Origin: Cognatitamlana onchidii
Lineage (GTDB): Bacteria; Bacteroidota; Bacteroidia; Flavobacteriales; Flavobacteriaceae
NCBI RefSeq assembly: GCF_004804355.1
Contig: NZ_SRWZ01000003.1
Location: 248,001 to 312,000 of the forward strand
Length of the DNA stretch: 64,000 nt
Direction of reading: 5' to 3'
The position numbers and the translations under genes were made by a program. Under the pieces are notes generated by a model. That model was not told where the DNA came from, ran no database searches, and saw only the letters and a list, made by a program, of their open reading frames with translations. Positions 1-7,372 of the stretch are shown piece after piece; positions within the stretch are counted from its first letter, which is position 1; each line of letters begins with the position of its first letter.

Positions 1-1
1 A

Positions 2-256
2 GACTGGGAAATCTTTAAATCGTACTTCTCTGAAGTACACAATAATTTTGACAATAAGCTAAAGACGATTTATGCCGACATTACGGAGAAAGAAATCAGG
101 CTTGCCTCTTTTTTAAGAATGAACCTTTCTACTAAGGAAATCGCTTCCATGCTTAACGTCTTACCTGAAAGTGTTTTAAAGAGTAAATACAGGCTTAAAA
201 AGAAACTCAATCTTACTAAAGAAGACGACCTTAATACATTCTTAAATAGTCTATAA
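2..256 (+). CDS. C-terminal end of a TPR/LuxR-type regulatory protein (5' truncated by window edge)
   Basis: The open frame entering at the window edge encodes 84 residues before a TAA. It aligns without gaps to the last 84 residues of the next gene, with 72 identities by my count. It carries the same helix-turn-helix segment (LSTKEIASMLNVLPESVLKS) near the end. In flavobacteria such proteins have N-terminal TPR repeats, one membrane helix, a coiled coil and a C-terminal LuxR-like DNA-binding domain; only the last part is visible here. The next gene starts 8 bases after the stop, so the two are tandem paralogues probably transcribed together. The N-terminal part lies outside the window, so its TPR content is inference. 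Confidence 0.8.
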   Translation, partial: DWEIFKSYFSEVHNNFDNKLKTIYADITEKEIRLASFLRMNLSTKEIASMLNVLPESVLKSKYRLKKKLNLTKEDDLNTFLNSL

Positions 257-264
257 CATTTTCT

Positions 265-2016
265 ATGAAAACAATTTACCTCTACAGTTTTCTTTGCATT
301 TCGTCATTTCTTCATAGTCAAAGCGAAAAAAAAATTGACAGCATCAAACAATTGCTTCCAATTCAAAAAGACACAGTCAAACTAAAATCATACGGAGCTC
401 TAAACAGGCTTTTGCTAAAAACCGATACTGACCTTTCTAAAACCTATTTAGACAGTCTAGTTCTAATTGCCAATCAATTAGATGAAAAAAAATTTAATTC
501 TTTAGCTCTAAGTAGATTAGGATACTATTACTATTATATTTCAGACTACCACAAAGCAGAGGCATATAATATTAAAGCCATTAAACTCCATAGAGAATTG
601 AACCTTAAACAGCCGTTATACAAGGCGTTGAATGTACTTGGAATTGCACAAAAATATTTAGGTAAATTAGAAGAGTCTATGGAATCGCATATGGAATCTT
701 TGGCTATAAAAGAAGAGCTTGGTGTTACTGGTTTTGGACTAGCAGCTAGTTACGTTAACATAGGCAATTTACTTGCCGAGCTAGATAATTTCGAGGCTTC
801 CGATGAATATTATTTAAAGGCGTATTCAATATTGAAAGAAGCCGGCATGGAAACCTTTAGCAGTCAAATTCTTCACAATATTGGAGTTAATCAAGATGAA
901 TTAAAAAACTATGATAAAGCACTTGAATATTATTTTAAATCATTAGAACAGTTTAGAAAAGAAAAAAACCATCTACAAATAGCAAAAAATCTAAATTCAA
1001 TTGGAGGTGTATATTTAAAGCAAGATAGTTTAAACAAGGCTAAAAAATACTTGAAAGAATCTTTAGAATTAAGTAAACATTATGGTGAAAAACAAATGGT
1101 TGGTCTTACTACTAAAAATCTAGGAAATGTCTACTTTAAGGAAGGGGACTTCAAAAAAGCATTAAATCATTTTAAAAATGCGTCTGCTATTTCTATAGAA
1201 GCAGGTACACTTACAAGAGGTTTAAACAACTATCAGCAGATTGCAAAAACTTATGCTGCCCTTGGCAACTATAACAAGGCCTATGAATACAGTGAACTTC
1301 ATTTTCAAAAATACGACTCTGTTTTCAAAAAAGAGAAAATTGAACAGATTAACGAGTTAGAAATCAAATACCAAACCGAAAAAAAAGAAGCAGCCATTGC
1401 TCTTCAAAAAGAAGAAATAAAAACACTTAATGTACAAGCGAAAAACGATAAACTTACCAAGACTCTTTATGGTATTGGTATGCTATCATTCTTCACCATT
1501 TCCGGTCTACTCTATTTCGGGTTCAAACAACGCATTAAGAAAAACAAAATAGCTAGAGAAAAACAAGAAGCCATCTATAAACAGGAAATTGCATTCAAAA
1601 AGAAAGAATTGACCTCTCAAACACTTCATTTAGTACAAAAAAACACCTTTATTCAAGAGTTAAAAGAAAATCTCGAAAGAATCAAAAAATCACCAGAATT
1701 GTTTAAAATTGAGTTTAGGCGTCTTGTTATGCTTTTGAAAAAGGAAAGTGCAGAGGATAAAGATTGGGAAGTATTCAAGTCTTACTTTTCTGAAGTTCAT
1801 AATAACTTTGACAACAAGCTAAAAGCCATTCATACAGATATTTCTGAAAAAGAAATAAGGCTTGCCTCTTTTTTACGAATGAACCTTTCTACTAAGGAGA
1901 TAGCATCTATGCTCAACGTACTACCTGAAAGTGTTTTAAAAAGTAAATATCGCTTAAAAAAGAAACTGCAATTAGACAAAAGCACAGATTTAACTGAGTT
2001 TTTAAACACTTTATAA
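265..2016 (+). CDS. TPR-repeat membrane protein with C-terminal LuxR-like helix-turn-helix
   Basis: A 583-residue protein with a signal-peptide-like N-terminus (MKTIYLYSFLCISSFLHSQS). Several tetratricopeptide repeats follow at about residues 80-350, for example NIGNLLAELDNFEASDEYY. There is one membrane helix near residue 400-420 (GIGMLSFFTISGLLYFGF), a charged coiled coil, and a helix-turn-helix at about 528-575. The layout implies a periplasmic TPR sensor whose cytoplasmic tail contacts DNA or RNA polymerase, as in other Bacteroidota one-component regulators. The ligand cannot be read from sequence. It is the second of two tandem paralogues. The ATG is preceded by only 8 bases after the upstream stop, so the pair is probably an operon. 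Confidence 0.85.
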   Translation: MKTIYLYSFLCISSFLHSQSEKKIDSIKQLLPIQKDTVKLKSYGALNRLLLKTDTDLSKTYLDSLVLIANQLDEKKFNSLALSRLGYYYYYISDYHKAEAYNIKAIKLHRELNLKQPLYKALNVLGIAQKYLGKLEESMESHMESLAIKEELGVTGFGLAASYVNIGNLLAELDNFEASDEYYLKAYSILKEAGMETFSSQILHNIGVNQDELKNYDKALEYYFKSLEQFRKEKNHLQIAKNLNSIGGVYLKQDSLNKAKKYLKESLELSKHYGEKQMVGLTTKNLGNVYFKEGDFKKALNHFKNASAISIEAGTLTRGLNNYQQIAKTYAALGNYNKAYEYSELHFQKYDSVFKKEKIEQINELEIKYQTEKKEAAIALQKEEIKTLNVQAKNDKLTKTLYGIGMLSFFTISGLLYFGFKQRIKKNKIAREKQEAIYKQEIAFKKKELTSQTLHLVQKNTFIQELKENLERIKKSPELFKIEFRRLVMLLKKESAEDKDWEVFKSYFSEVHNNFDNKLKAIHTDISEKEIRLASFLRMNLSTKEIASMLNVLPESVLKSKYRLKKKLQLDKSTDLTEFLNTL

Positions 2017-2021
2017 AGCAT

Positions 2022-2029
2022 TATCTTTG
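2022..2029 (+). promoter_or_regulatory. -7 promoter box TATCTTTG of the DCC-family gene
   Basis: TATCTTTG matches the Bacteroidota -7 consensus TAnnTTTG and ends 4 bases before the ATG at 2034. A start point about 4-6 bases after the box would fall on or next to the ATG, implying a leaderless or nearly leaderless mRNA. No TTTG -33 element is seen at the usual 19-21 base spacing. Confidence 0.5.
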
Positions 2030-2033
2030 TAAT

Positions 2034-2456
2034 ATGAAAATTGATATTGAAAAAGATAAGCATCTTGTCTTATTTGACGGCGTATGTAACTTATGCAATA
2101 GCAGTATACAATTTATCATTAAGCATGATAAACAACAACATTTTCGTTTTGCACCTTTACAAGGAAAAACAGGTCAGGCTCTTATTAAAACCTTTAATAT
2201 AGACACCGCTAAAACTGATTCTATTCTTCTATACAGCCCAAAAACTAATGATATTACCTACAAAAGCTCAGCTGCATTGAAAATTGCTCAAAACTTAAAC
2301 TTCCCAATAAATATGCTAGCTGTTTTTTTAATACTTCCTGCTTTTTTAAGGAACGTAGTTTACGACTTTATCGCTAAAAACAGATACAAATGGTTTGGAA
2401 AAAAAGAATCGTGTATGATACCTACACCAGAATTAACAAGTAAGTTTTTGGATTGA
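2034..2456 (+). CDS. DCC-family thiol-disulfide oxidoreductase (DUF393)
   Basis: A 140-residue protein opening its domain with LFDGVCNLCNSSIQF. The DGxCxLC arrangement is the hallmark of the DCC/DUF393 family, which is related to thioredoxin-like proteins, with two cysteines at about residues 19 and 22. The rest (FRFAPLQGKTGQ, SSAALKIAQNL, RNRYKWFG-like end) also fits the family. There is no signal peptide, so it is probably cytoplasmic or membrane-associated. The redox partner is unknown. It starts 17 bases after the TPR/LuxR gene, but a -7 box lies in that gap, so it may have its own promoter. Family assignment is confident; the physiological role is not established. Confidence 0.85.
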   Translation: MKIDIEKDKHLVLFDGVCNLCNSSIQFIIKHDKQQHFRFAPLQGKTGQALIKTFNIDTAKTDSILLYSPKTNDITYKSSAALKIAQNLNFPINMLAVFLILPAFLRNVVYDFIAKNRYKWFGKKESCMIPTPELTSKFLD

Positions 2457-2575
2457 ATTACACCCTAAACTAGTCCAAAACATACGCTAACTCATTTAAG
2501 GGCATATATCACGCATTCTTCATAGTACAGTATGCTGATTCGTTATAGTTTTAACTAAACTTTAAATAACCAATC

Positions 2576-4636
2576 ATGAAATACGCCATTATCTTTTTTC
2601 TTTTATGTGTCTCAATGACACGGGCTAATACGAATCCCACTCCGTCTTCAATTAAAACTGTAACTGTATTTGTTGATGGCGCTCAAATCACGCGATTGGC
2701 CAAAATCTCTATAACTGCAGGCACTTCTGAATTTTCGTTTGTTAAATTATCTCCATATATACAGGAAAATAGCATTCAAATTTCGGGGCTAGATAATACA
2801 TCTGTTTTATCTATAAATTATGCCATCAATCATTTAACAGCACTGGATAAATCTGAAAATATTGTAAAGCTTCAAAACGACTTAGAAAGATTAAATGATG
2901 CCATCCAACTTGAACAAAATAAAATGTCGGGATATGAAGAAGAATTACTTATTTTAAAAGAAAATAGATTGCTAGGCAACGCCAATGAAGTTGTAAATCT
3001 TGAAAAACTTCGAAAATTTACATCCTATTACAGTGCACGCACAACAGAAGTAAATGGACTTATTTATGTAGCTTTAAAGAAGAAGAAAGACTATGACAAG
3101 CAAATTAACAAAATCAATAAGCAATTAGAAGCATTAAACATTGATGATAAAATTCAAACAGGAGAAATAAAATTAAAACTAAATACCAAGATAAGTAAGC
3201 AACTTAATCTGGTCATAAAATACAATGTTAATAATGCTGGTTGGTTTCCTAGTTATGATTTAAAAGCAAAAAATATTAGTACGCCTCTTGATCTATATTA
3301 TAAAGCCCATGTGTATCAAAACACAGGTGTCGACTGGGATAATATTAAACTCACCCTATCAACTAGCGATCCAAATACGAATAACATAAAGCCAGATGTA
3401 AATTCAAAATATCTGAACTTTACAAGCCGAAACAATAATTACAAAAGTGAAAACGCTACTAAAAGCTATAATTACAAATACAATCCCTATATAAAACATA
3501 TTAGTGGCATTATAACAGATGAATCGGGCACGCCTCTTCCAGGAGCTAATGTTATTATAAAAGGAACTGCAAATGGTGTGATAACGGACTTTGATGGTGT
3601 TTTCAATATAAGTCCTAATGGTGGTAAAGAACTTGAAGTATCTTATGTAGGTTATAGAACTGAAAGTATTCCTATACATTCTAGTGTGCTTAATTTGAGC
3701 TTAAAAGAAGACTTTGAAGTGTTGGAAGAAGTTGTTGTTACAGGTTATGGAACATCGGAAAATACTGCTTTGGCAGAACTTGTTTCTGGTGTAAGTATCC
3801 GTGGAGCTTCTTCAATAAGATCTAATAAAGAACCACAATATATAGTAGACGGCATTCCTATGAACTCAAATAAATTTAAAGATATAGATCCAGGCATGAT
3901 AGCAGATATAGAAGTTCTTGAGGGAGTTACAGCCAAAAACATTTATGGAAGTAGAGCCACAAACGGAGTCATTCTTGTTACTACAAAAAAAGAAAATTAT
4001 ACCGCCTTAGGTGATATCATTACAGAAGGTATTACTAATACTAATTTTGAAATTCAAAAACAGTCTACAATAGCGTCAGACGGTAATATTTCTGCTATTG
4101 AAATTGACCAATATAGTATACCTGCTACCTTTTCTTATTTCGCTGCACCCATAATAAATGAAAATGTGTTCCTAACAGCAAAAATTGGATATTGGCAACA
4201 ATATAATTTATTGCCAGGAGAAGTGAATATATATTTTGAAGATAGCTATTCAGGCATCACCACAATTAATCCCTATGCAGTAACGGATAGCTTAACCATT
4301 TCATTGGGTGTAGACCCCAATGTAGCGATCAAAAGAAAACCAATCAATAACTATAAAAAAAACACATTAATTGGAAATAGCAAAGTGCTAGATAAAGCTT
4401 ATGAAATAGAAATAAAAAACAATAAATCGACCGCTGTAAATGTAGTTATTGTTGATAGGGTTCCTATTAGTGAGCATAAAGACATAAAAGTAGATAATGT
4501 AGAAACTGGAACTTCTGATTACAATTCTAAAAAGGGTCTTTTAAATTGGAAAACTACCATTTCTCCATATCAGTCTAACTCCTATAAATTCTCATATAGT
4601 ATAAAATACCCACGCTATAAAAACATTAATTTATAG
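2576..4636 (+). CDS. DUF4139/mucoidy-inhibitor-like secreted protein with inserted carboxypeptidase-regulatory and TonB-plug domains
   Basis: A 686-residue protein with a signal peptide (MKYAIIFFLLCVSMTRA). Residues about 25-125 resemble the DUF4140 N-terminal domain (TVTVFVDGAQITRLAKISI), followed by a coiled coil to about 190. A DUF4139 beta domain starts near 200 (LNLVIKYNVNNAGWFPSYDL) and resumes after about 475. Between them, at about 308-472, sits an inserted block. It holds a CarboxypepD_reg-like fold (SGIITDESGTPLPGANVII) and a TonB-dependent-receptor plug (EEVVVTGYGT, YIVDGIPMN, IEVLEGVTAKNIYGSRATNG). There is no beta-barrel, so it cannot itself be a receptor. It is probably periplasmic or outer-membrane associated. 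The annotation label would be mucoidy inhibitor MuiA family/DUF4139; no biochemical role is known to me. Confidence 0.8.
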   Translation: MKYAIIFFLLCVSMTRANTNPTPSSIKTVTVFVDGAQITRLAKISITAGTSEFSFVKLSPYIQENSIQISGLDNTSVLSINYAINHLTALDKSENIVKLQNDLERLNDAIQLEQNKMSGYEEELLILKENRLLGNANEVVNLEKLRKFTSYYSARTTEVNGLIYVALKKKKDYDKQINKINKQLEALNIDDKIQTGEIKLKLNTKISKQLNLVIKYNVNNAGWFPSYDLKAKNISTPLDLYYKAHVYQNTGVDWDNIKLTLSTSDPNTNNIKPDVNSKYLNFTSRNNNYKSENATKSYNYKYNPYIKHISGIITDESGTPLPGANVIIKGTANGVITDFDGVFNISPNGGKELEVSYVGYRTESIPIHSSVLNLSLKEDFEVLEEVVVTGYGTSENTALAELVSGVSIRGASSIRSNKEPQYIVDGIPMNSNKFKDIDPGMIADIEVLEGVTAKNIYGSRATNGVILVTTKKENYTALGDIITEGITNTNFEIQKQSTIASDGNISAIEIDQYSIPATFSYFAAPIINENVFLTAKIGYWQQYNLLPGEVNIYFEDSYSGITTINPYAVTDSLTISLGVDPNVAIKRKPINNYKKNTLIGNSKVLDKAYEIEIKNNKSTAVNVVIVDRVPISEHKDIKVDNVETGTSDYNSKKGLLNWKTTISPYQSNSYKFSYSIKYPRYKNINL

Positions 4637-4697
4637 TGCCTATATGCTAATAATTTTAGACGCCTTAAACTTGATTTTGTCAGAAAATTTGTCGAAT

Positions 4698-4708
4698 TTC
4701 GTTTAACG
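4698..4708. repeat. Left 11-bp terminal inverted repeat of the DUF6978/DUF1828 module
   Basis: TTCGTTTAACG here is the exact reverse complement of CGTTAAACGAA at 6184-6194. The two copies lie outside the two accessory genes at 4770-6049. A direct repeat GCCTTAAA also occurs at 4662-4669 and 6195-6202; the right copy abuts the right inverted repeat. Confidence 0.5.
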
Positions 4709-4769
4709 TTTGATATAAGTCATTAAAACGGACGTATATCATTGAAGTTATAAGTAATATTAAAACAAA

Positions 4770-5270
4770 ATGCTAACTAACCAAGAAGCGAAATATTTAT
4801 TGAATTTGGAAAAGGTTTTAATCGACCCTAACCAAACTGTTGACTTGTCCAAAAAGAAGAACAGATTGGAATTAATTTCGCATCAAGATTCAGACTATGA
4901 TTTTTGGGTGGAAATAACAACAAATCAAAAAATAATACTTAAAACTTCTATTCATCATTTGGAGAGCAACTCATATATCGGACTTTTAAGAATTGACTAC
5001 AAAGGTGGACATCATAATCCTGCTAATATATTACCTACTCTGCCTGAATTCTTAAAACCATACGCTGATAAATGGTTTAAACCGACTGAATCGCATATGC
5101 ATATTTATGTTGAGGGTTATAAACCTCTGGCTTGGGCAATTCCATTGACTGATGTAGATTTTCCAGTAAAGGACATAACTCAACCAGCTGACTTATCCGA
5201 TTTAATATTTAACTTTGCTCGTGAGATAAATTTAAAATCTCTAATTAACATTCAACAAGCAATACTTTGA
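4770..5270 (+). CDS. DUF6978-like protein, first gene of accessory two-gene module
   Basis: A 166-residue soluble protein without signal peptide or membrane segment. From memory it resembles the DUF6978 family: an N-terminal helix (LTNQEAKYLLNLEK), a central beta-rich part with ILKTSIHHLESNSYIGLLRIDYKGGHHNP (given here in pieces: ILKTSIHH, LLRIDYKGGHHNP), then SHMHIYVEGYKPLAWAIPL. The histidine clusters (HH, GGHHNP, HMHIY) are conspicuous, but I cannot assign a catalytic site. Its stop overlaps the TTG start of the next gene, which implies translational coupling. The pair is bracketed by inverted repeats. Function unknown; a role in defence or a toxin-antitoxin-like module is inference only. 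Confidence 0.65.
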   Translation: MLTNQEAKYLLNLEKVLIDPNQTVDLSKKKNRLELISHQDSDYDFWVEITTNQKIILKTSIHHLESNSYIGLLRIDYKGGHHNPANILPTLPEFLKPYADKWFKPTESHMHIYVEGYKPLAWAIPLTDVDFPVKDITQPADLSDLIFNFAREINLKSLINIQQAIL

Positions 5271-6049
5271 ACTGGGTAAACACATATGTAAATGAATATT
5301 ACAATTGGTTAAGAGAAAAAACCTTTATCCAAAAGGACTCTGACACAGATTGGTTTCTAATCAATACGCCTTTTGTAGGTGCATTTAATGACACTATTGA
5401 AATTTACGCCCAGAGGAAAAATGGACATTTGAGGTTAAGCGACAATGGAGAAACTATGTCAAATCTTGAGCTACAAGGATTACATATCCAAGGTTCAAAA
5501 AGACGCAGAGCTCTTTTGGATACAATTCTTCTTAATTATGGCATTCGTTCGGAAAATGATGAACTAACTATTGAGGCAAATATTGAGAATTTCTCTCAAT
5601 GCAAACACAATTTTCTTTCTGCGATAATTGAAATTAACGACCTGTATGTTCTTTCCAAACACAATGTCGCATCAATTTTCAAAGAAGACGTTAGAAATTA
5701 TTTGGACAACCAAGATATAATCTACACGCCTGACTTTATTTCAAAAGGAACAACAGGCTTGGAATTTAATTTTGATTTTCAAATTGCAAAAAAGGATAAG
5801 GAAATTGTAATCAAATCCTTCAATATAATTAACAAATCCAATTTACCTACTTTCTTATTCTCTTGGGACGATATAAAACCTGTAAGAGAAAAAATAACGA
5901 AGAAAAAAGTAAACGCAGTAGCAATAATTAACGATGTCGAAAAGGAAATTAAAACGGAATTTCTGGAAGCTTTGAGAGCCAAAAACGCTGATTATATATT
6001 GTGGACTCAAAGAGACACAGAAGAAAGTAGAAAATTACTTTCTGCATAA
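5267..6049 (+). CDS. DUF1828/DUF1829-domain protein, second gene of accessory two-gene module
   Basis: A 260-residue soluble protein. The N-terminal part (about 1-90) has the DUF1828 pattern, with FLINTPFVGAFNDTIEIYAQ and LRLSDNGETMSNLELQG. The C-terminal part (about 140-255) looks like DUF1829, with FDFQIAKKDKEIVIKSFN, PTFLFSWDDIKPVRE and DYILWTQRD. The start is a TTG at 5267 that overlaps the TGA of the upstream gene (TTGA), so translation is probably coupled. Proteins with this pair of domains occur sporadically in bacteria and on mobile DNA; I know of no defined activity. The conserved acidic and aromatic residues would fit a nuclease-like or nucleic-acid-binding fold, but this is speculation. 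Confidence 0.7.
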   Translation: MNWVNTYVNEYYNWLREKTFIQKDSDTDWFLINTPFVGAFNDTIEIYAQRKNGHLRLSDNGETMSNLELQGLHIQGSKRRRALLDTILLNYGIRSENDELTIEANIENFSQCKHNFLSAIIEINDLYVLSKHNVASIFKEDVRNYLDNQDIIYTPDFISKGTTGLEFNFDFQIAKKDKEIVIKSFNIINKSNLPTFLFSWDDIKPVREKITKKKVNAVAIINDVEKEIKTEFLEALRAKNADYILWTQRDTEESRKLLSA

Positions 6050-6063
6050 ATACTACTTACAAC

Positions 6064-6187
6064 AACGGCTATAGTTCATTACGGCTGAAATTCCTAATCG
6101 GAATTTCAAGCCTTTTTGCTAAATTTATGGCTACGGCGGAATGATACTCGCGTACCATTCCGTAACGAAACCATAGCCCAAACCGTT
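6064..6187. repeat. Branched palindrome at the 3' end of the accessory module
   Basis: Nested inverted repeats are visible. GGCTAT (6067-6072) pairs with ATAGCC (6173-6178), and CATTACGG (6077-6084) pairs with CCGTAACG (6160-6167) with one mismatch. GAAATTCC/GGAATTTC (6087-6094/6100-6107) and GGAATG/CATTCC (6138-6143/6156-6161) form two inner hairpins. The result is a multi-arm structure between the DUF1828 gene and the convergent QEGLA gene. It could be a bidirectional transcription end, a structured RNA or a recombination end; no long U-tract is present. Confidence 0.55.
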
Positions 6188-6194
6188 AAACGAA
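6184..6194. repeat. Right 11-bp terminal inverted repeat of the DUF6978/DUF1828 module
   Basis: CGTTAAACGAA is the exact reverse complement of the sequence at 4698-4708. It is followed directly by GCCTTAAA (6195-6202), which also occurs at 4662-4669 and could be a target-site duplication. In the second case the match is 28 bases away from the left inverted repeat, so the fit to a simple transposon is imperfect. Confidence 0.5.
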
Positions 6195-6211
6195 GCCTTA
6201 AAAAATCGCAC

Positions 6212-7372
6212 CTACTTCAAACTTCTTAAAATAAAATCTACTTTTTTGTTCGTATTTTTATTCTCTGCATAAGCATCTGTGATATGCTTGGCAGGAACCG
6301 CCAAACCTTTATAAATAAGCGATTGGATTTCATTGGTATATTCTAAAGTCACTTTCCCTGTAAGTAGTAGACTTAAATCTTTCCCTTCATGATAGTAATC
6401 ATATACCTTTTTTAAACCTGTTAAGTACAAATAATCTTTTGTAAATCCGCCGCCTCTATGCGCACGAACGGTGATGTAAAAAGCTTCCTCCCTATTTAAA
6501 TCATATTGGTTATGCAACATCCTAAAGGTTCGTGAAAAGCTATAGCCTTTTGCTAAACTATCTACAGCAATCACCCTGTAAGCCAACTCCTTTAAGCGTT
6601 TTACAGTTAGGTTATTACTCATGTATTCCGAGAACACAGCTAAACCTTCTTGGGTTTCTTCGTTGTTTGGGAACCCATGAGAAAATATTTTTAACGGATG
6701 CAACATGCCATTCATGGTAGTTACCATATGCACGCCAATCTCATGATGTGTTAAAATGGCTATTTCATTATCTGAAAACGTGTGATTAGAATTTAACACC
6801 AAGGTTTTTATATTATTTAAAACCATGGCTATAGCACTTATTTTATCCGATTGTTCAATGGCATAGGTAAACTCATACTTTCGGGAATAATTCTTAAAAA
6901 ACTGCTCGGACTCGGTAGCAGAGTACTTTGGTTGAAACTCTGGCAGGCTTTTGTTTTCATCTTCAAAATGAAGAATAAACTTGGCGTTTTCAACATCTTT
7001 TTCGGTTGGTGTCCCAAAACAGTGCAAACAATTGTAATAAAACTTTTTACCGTCACCAATGGTTTCAATACACTGTATCAAACCAGAGTAAGCATAAATA
7101 ATATCTTCGTATAAATTCTTAATCTCTGGATCTTCAATAAGTTCAATGGGCTGCGTAAATAACTCCCTATGAAGTTTAAATTTATCAAAATTGATACTAG
7201 GATATTCAAATAAAGGTGCTTTAAGGTATTTGGAAGAAAAAAAACGTTCCTTTTGCTCTTCTATATTTACTGGATTTACATAACTTAAAAGTTCTATTTG
7301 CTTTACTAAAGCATCAATATGCCTATCAATCTGCAATAGTTCTTTTGTAACCGCTTTATTTTCAATCTTCAT
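6212..7372 (-). CDS. QEGLA-motif DUF1704 protein, MATCAP-like tyrosine/phenylalanine carboxypeptidase family
   Basis: A 386-residue protein with the motif QEGLAVFSEYMS that names the family (flavohemoglobin expression-modulating QEGLA motif protein, DUF1704). About 35 residues earlier lies LTHHEIGVHMV, an HExxxH pattern. In the eukaryotic relatives (MATCAP, a tubulin detyrosinase) two histidines and a later glutamate bind zinc, and the same three positions are present here. A C-terminal-residue-removing metallopeptidase is therefore plausible; the bacterial substrate is unknown. Its ATG overlaps the stop of the upstream amidohydrolase gene (ATGA), and it is the last gene of a four-gene operon. 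No signal peptide, so cytoplasmic. Confidence 0.85.
   Translation of the reverse strand: MKIENKAVTKELLQIDRHIDALVKQIELLSYVNPVNIEEQKERFFSSKYLKAPLFEYPSINFDKFKLHRELFTQPIELIEDPEIKNLYEDIIYAYSGLIQCIETIGDGKKFYYNCLHCFGTPTEKDVENAKFILHFEDENKSLPEFQPKYSATESEQFFKNYSRKYEFTYAIEQSDKISAIAMVLNNIKTLVLNSNHTFSDNEIAILTHHEIGVHMVTTMNGMLHPLKIFSHGFPNNEETQEGLAVFSEYMSNNLTVKRLKELAYRVIAVDSLAKGYSFSRTFRMLHNQYDLNREEAFYITVRAHRGGGFTKDYLYLTGLKKVYDYYHEGKDLSLLLTGKVTLEYTNEIQSLIYKGLAVPAKHITDAYAENKNTNKKVDFILRSLK

Noticed and set aside
4698-6194. Integron-type attC cassette
   Set aside because: The GTTRRRY- and RYYYAAC-like cores are at opposite ends, not in one site, and no integrase gene is present; I kept only the inverted repeats and the branched palindrome.
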